Assembly: GCF_037975245.1 (NCBI RefSeq)
Contig: NC_092574.1
Span: forward strand, 4,582,713-4,646,712
Length of the DNA stretch: 64,000 bases
Direction: 5' to 3'
Origin: Apostichopus japonicus
Lineage: Eukaryota; Echinodermata; Holothuroidea; Aspidochirotida; Stichopodidae
Shown: in pieces, positions 38,400 to 61,315 of the stretch
How the letters are laid out: every line of letters begins with the position of its first letter
Position numbering within the stretch: position 1 is the first letter of the stretch
The notes under the pieces: generated by a model
The model's input: the letters and a program-made list of their open reading frames with translations, nothing else
Databases searched by the model: none
What the model was told of the DNA's origin: nothing
Made by a program: the position numbers and the translations under genes

Positions 38400-39345
38400 A
38401 GGCCTAGTGGGGTTCCACAAGGGTCTGTTTAGGGTCCCTTGTTGTTTGTTGCTTATAATATATAGGCTAAATGACATTGATGGAGATATTTAGTGTACAG
38501 CCAAGAAGTTTGCTGGTGACACCATACTGTATTCTGAGGTCTCTTTTAAAAGCGATTCTGAGAAATTTCAAATGGATTTGAATAAGGTTTTTCCTGGTAT
38601 CAGGGATGACAAATGCTTTTTAATATTGATAAATGCAAGGTGATGCATATTGGTAATAGTAACCAAAAGTATATCTATACTCTTAATGGTGAGGAGTTGC
38701 AGGAAGTCTTCGTTGAAAGAGACCTACAGTAGGTATCTACATTGACTCATCTCAGCAGCCTTCTAAACATTGTCATGAAGCTGCTAAAAGAGGTAATAGG
38801 GTTTTAGATATGATCAAGAGGAACTTCAGTTTTCTAAAAGAGGACATGTTAGGCTTTATAAGCAGTTGGTTAGGCCTCATCTGGAAACTGTATGCTGTGA
38901 AGGCTGGAAACCCATTGTTTGCTAAGGATAAGAAAGTACTCGAAAAGATCCAGAGGAGGGCAACAAGGATGATTAGTTCCTTAAAGAGTGTTCCTTATTA
39001 TAGGCGGTTACAACTGTTGAATCTCACCACACTGGAGGTTACGTGGTGACTTGATTCAGGTTTTCAAGATTGTGTATGGATTTGACAATTTATCCTTCAC
39101 TGACTTTTTCATGTTTGCTAATAGTAGTTGTACCAGAGGTCATTGTCTTAAACTCCAAAAGTTACAAAGTAGGATTAATATTTGGCATAACTTCTTTTCT
39201 AAAAGGGTTGTGAATGAGTGGAATGGTTTGCCTGAGAAAGTTGTACTTGCAAGTAGTGTCAATAGTTTAGTTTAGTAGAAAAAAAGGATCAGGAAGGACA
39301 CTCAAGTCCCCATCAAGGACCCTATAGGAGAGGAAAAAAAACTGA
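38400..39345 (+). mobile_element. decayed jockey/CR1-type LINE relic (LINE C)
   Basis: Read in shifting frames it shows a GVPQGSV-like block (GGTTCCACAAGGGTCTGTT at about 38409), then AKKFAGDTILYSE, the YADD region with Asp replaced, then MIKRNFSFLKEDM, NPLFAKDKKVLEKIQRRATR (about 38910-38970), YRRLQLLNLTTLE, GDLIQVFKIVYGF, TRGHCLKLQKLQ and FFSKRVVNEWNGLPEKVV (about 39190-39240). Several stops and frameshifts are present. The 3' UTR ends in an A-rich tract. The AKKFAGDT block is similar to the one at 27.3 kb. Confidence 0.85.
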
Positions 39346-40007
39346 AGACACAAACACTCAGACCCGATTACAATGCTTAAAGTGCTTGTCCAAAGCATTC
39401 TTAAACCCATTGACACTACAGACATTTTGTTACCTACAAGTATACATGCAACTTTAAATACACTTTATATTTAACATCATTTTCTTTGCCATTATCAGTG
39501 CATTTGAAATTCAAATGGACACTTCAACAATGGCATCAACTTCCTAAGGATTTTCACAAGCATAAAATGAACAAGTATTCTGTCTTTGATAGACTGAGGA
39601 TGAAGGGAGGTTTCCTATTTCTTTACATTCGACCGACACAAAGAACACTTAATCTGATGGCTGATGCAAGTAACCTGTTAAAAAATACAGTATATAGAAT
39701 GTTTTTAATAGTTTCTTGACTTAACCAGCAAGGATGCCAATGAACTTTGAGGTTTGACTGGCAAGAATTCAAAACCTTGCCATACGTTACTTCTGTACAA
39801 CAGTAACTTGACTTCACTTGAAGGAAAGGGAAACCTATACATGGTCGAAAAAACGTGATTTTGTTGTTCATTTGTTCTTTACTGTAATTCATCAATTTGG
39901 CATCTCTTAATTTTTAAATTATTCCTTCATTTTAATCTAGCATTCTGTGTCATTGTCCATCATCATCATCATAATCCTGGGAATTCAGAGCTCATCGGGA
40001 GGTGGCA

Positions 40008-51973
<11,966 letters not shown>

Positions 51974-53400
51974 AGAATATCTGTGCAATAGAAGAAAAAC
52001 GCCGGGATGAACTAGTGAATCGTCTCCTTTAGTTTTGCACATGTTACTTTGTGTAGAGGCAGATTAAGACAAAACACATAGACAGCACACATAGACAGCA
52101 CACATAGACAACACACATAGACTAAATTAGAGTGAGACGAATACTGGGTGCCAAATATATCAAGAATGGATTGCGTTTCTGATCAGTATTGTTATTATAG
52201 TTCCACAGAGGACCGAGACGATTTCCATAGCAACGTGAAAATTAGTAGATAATATTGGGGATAGTTTGTATATATTTAATGTACAGCAGGTCGGCAATGT
52301 GCACTCATTTACTAAGATATTTTAACTATTTAAAAAAATTTTAATCAAGGTATTATTAGTACTATTATTGACTCAATGTTTTCATATTCAGACCTTGTTC
52401 TGTGCTAAGTTTGGCTATGAGGGAAACTTTCTCTTTTCTTTGTTGACCTGAGGTTTAAAATTTGTCAGCTTTAGATGGCTGGAGGAGTTCTCACTTGTTG
52501 TTGAAGATACAGCAATAGTATACAAGATTCTGTACAAAATGATCAAGCTTGAAAATGCATTGTGAGTGCCGATATAAATCATAACCTTTACAGTCATGTT
52601 GTGTATGTATGTGTGTGAGTGAGTGAGTGTGATACCTTGCTGTTAATGGTAATATCACAAAAAGAGAAGGTTCGACGGATATCTAAATTTGTATGTGGAT
52701 GCTCCTTGTTGAAGTCTAGAAGCCTATAGGTGAGGTCAAAATCTACAAGACCTTGTAGGAAGACCTTGTAGAAAGTGTTGCTCAATTGATGTACATTTGG
52801 ATTTTATTTCAAAACAACTGCACTATGCTTGACACAATGATTTGGATATTGTATTCTTTCTGCATGGGTGAGGTCAGAGTTTATCACAGCATTTGATAAT
52901 TTTACCTATCAATAAGGGAATGTCTGAGTGGGTAGATACTCACTTGATATACCATTGGAGTTTATTTCAAAGCACTATAAATGCAGTCTGCCAGACACAA
53001 TAGTTTTCTTTTTCTATCTGACATTACAAACTTTGGTCTTGTTTTAAGTAATTAGATATTGAGATATTGAGGCCAACAACATTTCAGTTCAAAGTGAGAG
53101 CTAAGCACAAAGTCTTTTAAACGAAGGTCTCGTGCATGTGGACTGTAAAATTCCAATATATTCTCTAATACTGTCATCCTTATTAGTCAATTATGAGTCA
53201 TTTCTTATATTTCTCTGCTTTTGTTTGTAAATTATAAAAACAAAAGATCCATAAGAATTCAGTGAAGCAACTGTGGGCTACATTGGATTTTCTGATTTTC
53301 CATCATTCAAAAAATAACAATGCTTAAGCTATTTTTTATGAAAAGTAGTAGCATTCAAACTAATTATTCTCATTCAATCCAGGATACCACATCATAGCCA
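51974..53400. other. TMEM144 3' UTR and flank
   Basis: Just after the stop, at 52073-52125, there are four units of ACAGCACACATAG. A GT/GA-rich patch follows at 52600-52630. No other gene seen. Confidence 0.5.
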
Positions 53401-53405
53401 CATAC

Positions 53406-53773
53406 TTAAAGGCATTGAAGACTCACCCCAAACCATGTGCGGCCGTCTGAAAAAGTTAACTTTCTGTTGCTTGCAAGTGACGTTTTGTTTGTGTCGCTAC
53501 AAAATGCAGACAGTAATGAAACGTGATACTATGTTATCTTTAGCTGGACCTGAGATGTCCATCGCTGTATCGTTTGTATACTGTGCTGTGGGTATTGACC
53601 GCAGCTGTATGTACTGACTGTACACTAGTGTCTAATTACTGACGGTTACAAGCTGTGTATGTATTTTCTGGGATCGATGGTGGTGTTTAACACTTCCGTT
53701 ACACCTCATTCGAAACTAGGTCAAATTACCGGCATTGGACGTTTCTTTTTGCGCGAGTCTTCTCACCCTTTAA
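53406..53773. mobile_element. TTAA-flanked MITE, copy 2
   Basis: 368 bp, same orientation as copy 1. Ends are TTAA plus AGGCATTGAAGACTCACC (left) and TTAA plus AGGGTGAGAAGACTCGCG (right, other strand). Internal blocks such as GCTACAAAATGCAGACAG, TCTGGGATCGATGGTGGTG and CGAAACTAGGTCAAATTACC are nearly identical between copies. Confidence 0.9.
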
Positions 53774-53847
53774 GATGGACCCAAGTTTTTGCTTGGTCTT
53801 CATGTTTTTACCTCTGACATGAAAATGGAAATTTACTGGGGGTTGCA

Positions 53848-54210
53848 GGGGCGTATCCAGGGGGGCGCAACAGGCGCGCGCCCCCCCTATTGGCCGTCAC
53901 CAAAAACAAAGTTTAGCACAAAAAAAAAAAAAATTGATGACGACCTTTATGTGAGATGTCGGTGATCATTCAACCCCCCCCCCCTCTCTCCCGTATGCTT
54001 TATTTTTTGTTTGTCAAAAAAAGGTTCTGGCGAAGTTCGGCGGCATAATAGTTTTAGAAACATAGATGGTAATTGTGTTTGTATTATCACTATTAACACT
54101 AAGTGACATGCCAGCCATACTAAATTGTGCATTGTGTGTCCATTTTTACTGGAAATGTTGCTTATCAGTGGCGGCGGAACCGGGGGGGGGGGCTCAGCCC
54201 CCAATGAAAA
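53848..54210. repeat. GC-rich dispersed repeat boundaries
   Basis: 'gcaggggcgtatccagggg' with CAGGCGCGCGCCCCCCC (53845-53890), and 'cagtggcggcggaaccgggg' (54170-54200). They match in style the boundaries near 345, 12.57, 22.65, 24.63, 37.23 and 55.40 kb. Confidence 0.7.
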
Positions 54211-54772
54211 ATTGAGGGGTCAACTGCATGATAAGCCCCCCCAATATTTACCAAGGCTCCGAAACGTGCATCTGCCCATTTTTCAATGCATACTTGTCGA
54301 TCTGTCCGATGCACACGTATATACTATATAGGTGTAATAATTTTAGTAATTGCTGGGGGACCCTGGTCCCTCGGCCCGTCCTCTGGCTATAGACCACATT
54401 GTCACCCCAACCGCGTCTTCACGCCCCGTGAAAAGTGGAAGCAGTTAGTGTGAGTACCGATAAGCGTAACACAACTTCGTCTTAGGCCAATGACTTGCCT
54501 CATTTCAGCCAGTTCTCCAACATCCCCTTACTTAGTGGCGGAGCGTCCATATATACAGTCAGGGGGCGGTTCCCCCCCCCCCCTCCTGACGGACTCAATT
54601 TGACTGCTGGCGCCCTTTTCAGCTTTTCACTACTTTTAACTTATTCGCGATTGACTATATTATTGCGCTCTCATATACTTATTGACATTTGTCATATTCT
54701 GTTGGTGTAATTTTCCGACAAAATGGCGACGACACCTATTTGTTTCTCCGTTTATCTGCAAATTAGCAAGGC

Positions 54773-54869
54773 CCGGAAAGGGTCATTTCCTGCAATCTAG
54801 GGAGTAACTTTACTCAAAAAATTTCTGTACGCTCCGCGCCAACCTGTGGTGGCGCTCCGCCTAGATAGT
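54773..54869 (-). repeat. dispersed GC-rich repeat, copy 5
   Basis: On the + strand: CCGGAAAGGGTCATTTCC ... TTCTGTACGCTCCGCGCCAAC ... GGTGGCGCTCCGCCTAGATAG. Followed by a C-run (about 54899-54909). Confidence 0.82.
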
Positions 54870-55100
54870 GTCGAAAGCGCCCCTACAGACCATTCTTGCC
54901 CCCCCCCCGACCAATTCCCCTAGCTGCGCCACTGCCCTTACTACACTCAAAAACGTCTTTGCGAGTACACTACGAGTAATAGCTACTCTCTTAAAACACC
55001 ATACAAATTACAATGTTTTTACAGACTTTTACGTGCAATCCTTGAAATTGCAGACTTGAGACCCATATTTTAGGGCTAGGTATTCGCAGCATAAAACACT

Positions 55101-55198
55101 CGGGAAGTGCCGTTTCCGGCCATCTGGGGGTTTGAAAAACCCCAAAATTTTCTTGTACGAACCGCGCCAACCAATGGTGGCGCTCCGCTTAGATAGTC
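55101..55198 (-). repeat. dispersed GC-rich repeat, copy 6
   Basis: On the + strand: CGGGAAGTGCCGTTTCCGGC ... TTTCTTGTACGAACCGCGCC ... GGTGGCGCTCCGCTTAGATAG, then a C-run (55211-55223). A CCCCAGGACGGCGATCATT block (55355-55375) and an inverted 'gatacgcccctg' (55408-55420) close a likely composite repeat. Confidence 0.85.
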
Positions 55199-55424
55199 TC
55201 CACACATTAGCCCCCCCCCCCCCAATAATTTTTCCGTTCCGCCGCGCCTGTTGCTTATTATTAAGGTCGAAAAATGGATCACATATGGCACGATGTTGTA
55301 TTTCAGCCCTTCTTCGAAAGCAAAAATTGTCCACCCCCTCCCCTTAGACCCATCCCCCAGGACGGCGATCATTCATGCCTGACGCCCCCCCTATTGGAAA
55401 ATTCTGGATACGCCCCTGGGTTGG

Positions 55425-58400
55425 GCAGATGGAAAAGTAATTTATTTGGTGAACTTTAATGGATAGCTTAGTTATGGGCGAGCTTAGCCCACCCAGCTGA
55501 ATTAGGCCTATTTTCTTCCTTGTAAGAATTAGTGTCCTATTAAAAACTTCACAACAACTTAGTTGAAAGGCAGTATTGAGGGGCTGTTCTACAAATGGAT
55601 TTCATCTTTAACTTCCAACGTTTCATCTTGCTATTTCTACAGTTGTCTCAAGAGTTTCAACAGTTTAGATGAATATATTGAATATTTACCTACAGATCTG
55701 ATCGTTTCATCTCAAAATTTTGATGTTTTACTTCAAAGTTGTTGACAATGTGTCTCAGAATGTGGAAGGTTTTATCTACAAAAAAATTATCACAAAACTC
55801 ACAACTTTTCCGATGCTTTATCTAGAAGCTTTATCCCTAAAAATTTCAATGTTTGATCCAACAGATGAAAAAAATGTAAGCTTTACCATTAAATGGTGAC
55901 ATTTCACTGATTTCAGCATATTGCCATTATAAGTTTCTTTAATGCTGACATAAAACTTTGACATGTCGATGGATTATGAGAGTGAAACAATGATCGTTAA
56001 CTGTTCAACAATTGTTCACAGTGCATTGCCAGAAGCCATTAGAAGTTAGCCTTATGTTGTCGGAATGAACATAATTTTTTTGGGAAAAACATAATTTGAG
56101 AACGACCAAAAAAAATGACTGTTTTATATTCTACACTAATACAAAACACACCTACTTCATATAGTGCCCAGAGACAAATGGGATATGGTCCAACTTGACT
56201 ACCAAGAGGGCCATAGTAAGCTATGTACAGTGAAAATGTGTATCAAATCCTTGGACTGCTAATTACACGAATTCAGTCTTGTAGTAATAGGGTAGTACTC
56301 GAGTACCTTTTTGTAAGTACTCGGTTCTTGATCTTCAGTGATCGGACTCACATGCTAAAGTACTCGTATTTGTACTAGGTACTGCCCAGCTACATGTACT
56401 TACATATTGGCTATAGCCAATAACCACGCACCTATTGGTTATACGAGATGAAAATTGCTAAAATACGGAACAAGGAGTATAGCATAACCGCAGATAATTA
56501 CTACTATAATTCTAACACTCATGTGTATACATGTCTAGAAGTTGCTTGCTAGCTACTGCCACTTTGTCATTCCAATATCAGAAAATTTCTGATAATATGT
56601 AGACTTTCTGAATTTGCGAAACAACAAAATCAGAGCATTGATATTACATTCAACTTCTTAACAATCATCGGGGAGCAGGCCAACAATGATACATGACTAT
56701 TGTCCATCTGTAAAGTTGAAATACCCTAGCACAAGTAGTCACCATAATATTACATATGCAAACTTCCCACATGATACTTGAGAGTCTGCACACCGTATAT
56801 GAGTTTTCCTTTGGTCATTCAGAGTAAGTCATTGTTTCAGTTGATTAACAGCTTGATTGAAAAATTATTGTAATGTTTTAATGTTCCGAGGGCAGCATTA
56901 CGGCATAAAGTTTGGAACAGCAAGACACACTCCCTGCTCATATGTTATGTTCGGTCAGTGGCGTGAAAAGGTTAGCACGCTAACTGGGTAGCCTTCCGGG
57001 ATTTCCCGATGACGCAAGAGCTAGTGACGGACGTCAGCGCAGTGGTGGTATGCATTGTGTAGCTCTTTCACTGTTATTGTTACTAATCGTGTATGTAGGC
57101 CTAGTGAGTGAGTGGCTTATTATTATTGGTGATACTACTTGCCGAACATCCGTCGAATGTCATATGTCGAAAGAACATAACGTTCCCCAAATAGAAGAAG
57201 GGCATCATTGACAGAAACGATTTACAGTATTTCTCAATCAGTAAAGTAAGTCAAATTTGTGGCTGCGAACCTGTCAGTACTTAGGCCTGTTTACTAGAGT
57301 TAGTGGTTGTAAACTTGCTTAGCATACATGCCTAACGTTAGGCTAAGGCCATGCCTACTAGTGGTCATACAGTAGTACTGGCTGCCCTGTACGGTACTAG
57401 GCTAGTAGTAGTAACAGCACGATAGGGTAATACTTTATAGCTATGAAAACCTCTTTTGCAATATGTTTTCTCCATTTTGTGTAAATTTAATATCGCGGAC
57501 ATTATATCGATATATTGGGGAGGAAATTTATCGGACGTTTTTACTTGGGTCACATGGTAAAACGTCAACACATTTCTTTTAAAAAATATGTCTATACCAC
57601 AAGTTACCCCATAGAGTATATTCATAGTTTCTTAATAATGAGGGATACTACATCAAGTGCAATAACTTTTCAAACACAGCTGGTTAACTGAAACCACAAA
57701 CACAGTCATCATTTGAAAATCCGCCCCTTAGTGAGACTACCGTTCCTTTTATCGCCACTGCCCACTTCTTCACCTTTCATTCAAGGTGATTCGTCTGGAA
57801 CTTAGCCAGTATGTTATGTAATCAATTCACTAAGCCTAGCAATGGAAACTGCACAGCTCAAATTTTCGGCGAGAGCCAATTAAATGCCTGAGGCAGGTAA
57901 ACTGTTATGGCAGTGGTATTAAAGGGTGCATTTTCAAATGTTTCAACGGGTGTTTTTATAAATGGAAGATGAAGTTGGAACATTAGGGAACATAATTCGC
58001 ACACAAAAAACTTATAGCCTAGGCTTACATGTATAATACTTGTCAACATTGGAAAGTCTATACATTTGGTAAATATAATCAACAAACTAAATCATATTTT
58101 GTACCCTTTTAAGCATAACCATGTCATTAGGCATACATGTATGTTTCTAGCCTATTACTGATAAACCTGTTGCTTTGTGAAATGCTAATTATTTCAATGC
58201 ATGTTCATTTGCCATGTATTAAATTTGACCATAGTCTTTGCTAAGTCTTCCTGATTCAATACAGAGTGATGATGGTTTTCTGTAGTTTGTAGAGGATATC
58301 AAACCGTTGAGTGCAGAATATCATCCTTTCATTCTGGCACACTGAATCGGTTGGTTCCATCTCGATAAATGTACTTGATGGTCACATGAGTTGGAGTTAT

Positions 58401-58490
58401 ATTGAATGAATTAAATTGGTTGCATCACTCTCTCCAATGTATAATCCTCATCTTATTTAGCTGTCACATACCCTCCCACTTGATAATTTG
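55425..58490. other. non-coding DNA, possible promoter region of the N4BP2-like gene
   Basis: No exon recognised. Around 56990-57060 the sequence is less AT-rich and holds GATGACGCAAG and GACGGACGTCAGC, which resemble ATF/CRE sites; a promoter here is only a suggestion. Confidence 0.35.
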
Positions 58491-58493
58491 CAG

Positions 58494-58582
58494 CGATCAT
58501 GTCTTCAGCTGATTCTGCAGATCCTGGTGAAGATGTGGATCTCTCTGATGTCACTTCTGTTCCTTGTTTGTTCCTTTTGTAG
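58494..58582 (+). other. possible small exon upstream of the N4BP2-like gene
   Basis: TTGATAATTTGCAG is a fair acceptor. It is followed by CGATC and an ATG at 58499 that opens MSSADSADPGEDVDLSDVTS, then a stop at 58580-58582. GTGAAG after CCTG (about 58526) could be a donor, but the phase does not join to the exon at 61316. It may be a non-coding exon or chance. Confidence 0.2.
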
Positions 58583-58664
58583 TGCTGCCTCAGAATTTTG
58601 TTTCAGATTTTTTGTGTTAGGGACAAACACACTTTTTGGTTTCGATGATAATCGTAACCTTTGC

Positions 58665-59030
58665 AATCATGCGTGTGTGTATGGGTGTGTATGCGTGTGT
58701 GTGTGCGTTTGTGACGCCCAGCTTGTAAACACGATATCTCAAGAAGGAAAGCTTGGACAGTTCTCATATTTGGTACATAGGAGTACCTTATTGAGTACAA
58801 GAAGCCTATTGTTTTTAATGTAGATCAGAGGTCATTTAAGGTCACCAGGGGTCAAATAGTGAAAAGCTTGTAAACATGATATCTCAAGAAGCAAAGCTTG
58901 GATTGATTTCATATTTGGTATGTAGGTTGACCACATTAAGTACAAAAGCCTATCGTTTTTGGTGGATGTCGAAGGTCATTTAGGGTCACCAGGGGTCAAC
59001 TTGTAAAAACCTTTTCATAATATACGGTAT
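58665..59030. repeat. AGGTCA-rich dispersed repeat, two clear units
   Basis: (GT)n at 58670-58712, then two units about 170 bp apart, each with CTTGTAAACA-GATATCTCAAGAAG, CATATTTGGTA, AGTACAA-AGCCTAT and AGGTCATTTA-GGTCACCAGG. The best-preserved copies of the family in the window. Confidence 0.85.
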
Positions 59031-59639
59031 CTCCCATCGTCCAGCCTATGAGTAGATGACATGGGCGATTCGCCTCATAAGAATAGGAGAGCCTATTGAC
59101 AATTGAAAATGATCTTACGGGCATCCGTAGATTTGAATCTGAACTCGCGACAATATCCCCATTGACTTAAGTGTGTCGCTAGAAGTCCTGAATTGCTATG
59201 TACATAGCTACATACATGTGTGTGTGTGTAACTGTGTCTTCCAAGGCTTGCTTGCAGACCATAGATATATAAAAGTGCTAGAGCTACTGCAACACTTGTC
59301 ACTCATCCGTATGGATATTTTGCTAAAGAGTTGATGTGATTTCGATGGAATAGTGCATTTTAATGGCGAAGCGTGCCTTCTCTAGAAAATATTTGTAGAT
59401 CATTGGTAGTTCTGGTTGGATGTAAGTTGCACAGGTACCACGAATTTCAAAACATTTCTTGGCCAGCTGCCAAGGAGAAACTAGGTCAAGCACCTGTGAA
59501 CTTGAGATTTGTTTTCACTTCATGGAGTTGGCTGTAATGTTGGCCTAGTTTTTCTCAATAACTTGTGAAACTACCATTGACAGGTTCCAACAAGGTTGAT
59601 ATTTTGGGACTAGTTGTGAATGGGGTAAGGGATTGTTTC

Positions 59640-59830
59640 AAAACATAACAGTCATGTGATCCAATGTCAACAAAGGTCAATCAGGGGTCAAAAACTAGTA
59701 TTTTTGCAATAACTTGAGAACCAAATGTCCATCAAGGTTGGGAGTTACGCTATTGTAATACAATAGTCGACCTGCATTTGGGTGACCTTTGACCTCAGGT
59801 TGACCTCCAGTGACCTGTGTTAGCTTCTTT
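59640..59830. repeat. AGGTCA/TGACCT-rich repeat
   Basis: GTCAACAAAGGTCAATCAGG then, about 90 bases on, TGACCTTTGACCTCAGGTTG on the + strand, so half-sites occur in both directions. Related to the family at 58.7 kb. Confidence 0.65.
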
Positions 59831-61314
59831 CAAGTTGATTCTTTGAAGTTTCATGGGCATATTCCAATCTAAATTGTCCATAAGTGGACTCCTCTGCAAC
59901 CTTAATGTGTGAAGTTATTAGAGGTTTGGTTTGTAATACTTGGTGTGCGGATTCATAACATTGAGTACAAGAACCCTACTGTTTTTGATGGAGGTGTGTA
60001 TAACCACGTACAGACTGACCTGTGTTAGCATGCCATAGTGTTATTGTAACAGCTAGTTCTGGTTATATACTAACAAGCAGAAGTCTAGTGCATTGAAGTC
60101 ATCGAAACCTCAATGCATTTTGCATTCTGGTTATTATTTACTTTTATTTACATTGTACTTATATATTCCATAGCATATTCCATTTAATAATTCATCTTGC
60201 CATTTTGTACTTGCATTGGAAACAAGTATTAAAGTGGGAATTTTTCCCAAGTTTACCCTATCTCGTCATAAGACAATTAAAGTTTGTTCCATAAGTCAAG
60301 TATCATTCTTTTAATTGTATCAAGATCACAATTTTCACTTCAAAATCAGGATTATTGATCAGCCCCAGAAATAATTCCTATTCCTAGACCATCAGCCATT
60401 GTTTTGGCAATGTCAAGTTTGGTTCACTAAACCTAGCCAGGTACTATAAGATACTGCATACTGCACCATGTTGTGATGCTGGATCTTCAGATTTTACTGC
60501 TTGTTGTGACAAGCCATTTGCAGAACAGGTTGAGGAGGCGATACAAGTGCATTCGTGGTGTTGACAGACACTATCCTATCATATACAGTAATAGTTGAAG
60601 CTATTAGTGCAAAATTGTATAAATGCCAGCAATGAAATGTATCACATTCTATCCGCCTGCTGTTGGAGGAGCGATGGAAGGGAGGGTCAAAAGAAGCACA
60701 AGGGTGGTCTGATAAAACATGTGTGGAAGAAAATACACATGTCTTAATTAATACACATCATTAATTAATAACAACAGAAATAATATTTAGGTGTGGCAGG
60801 ACGTTTGCCTGTTAAAAAATTGTACACAATTTTTAAAGGTTATCATTTTTTCCTGGGTTTCTTGCCTCTTTTAGATGGAATATAATTACTTAAATGTCTT
60901 AAGGCATTGAACCCCATATCCGGCCTCCTCCATCTTGCCAATGAGCATTTACATAGATTCATGGTCTTAAATCAAGTTTACTCATGACAACCTTTATTTT
61001 CGAGGGTTATTCGTTGCATTTCATGACACCCTGGAATGACTGCTGTTTGGGAACTGGAAGAATGTGCTTTGGTTTAATGGTCATCAGTGGCCTACAACAA
61101 GCTGGAATGATTTAAATTGTCAATCTTGTTTAAAACTGTTCTCATGAGACTGCCACTCTCCCAAGCATCGTTCCTCACTGAAACACTTTGAAAGCTCAAA
61201 TAAAACATTTAAAATCCTTGCAAAAATAAAATTGTGTTTTCAATTCGTAATATTTACTTTGTCAACAAGTTTGATGCATATACTGTATTCTTTCCTTTTA
61301 TGATTCATCCCAAG
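59831..61314. other. non-coding DNA upstream of the N4BP2-like coding exon
   Basis: No exon recognised; likely upstream flank or 5' intron of the gene that starts at 61316. Confidence 0.45.
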
Positions 61315-61315
61315 T

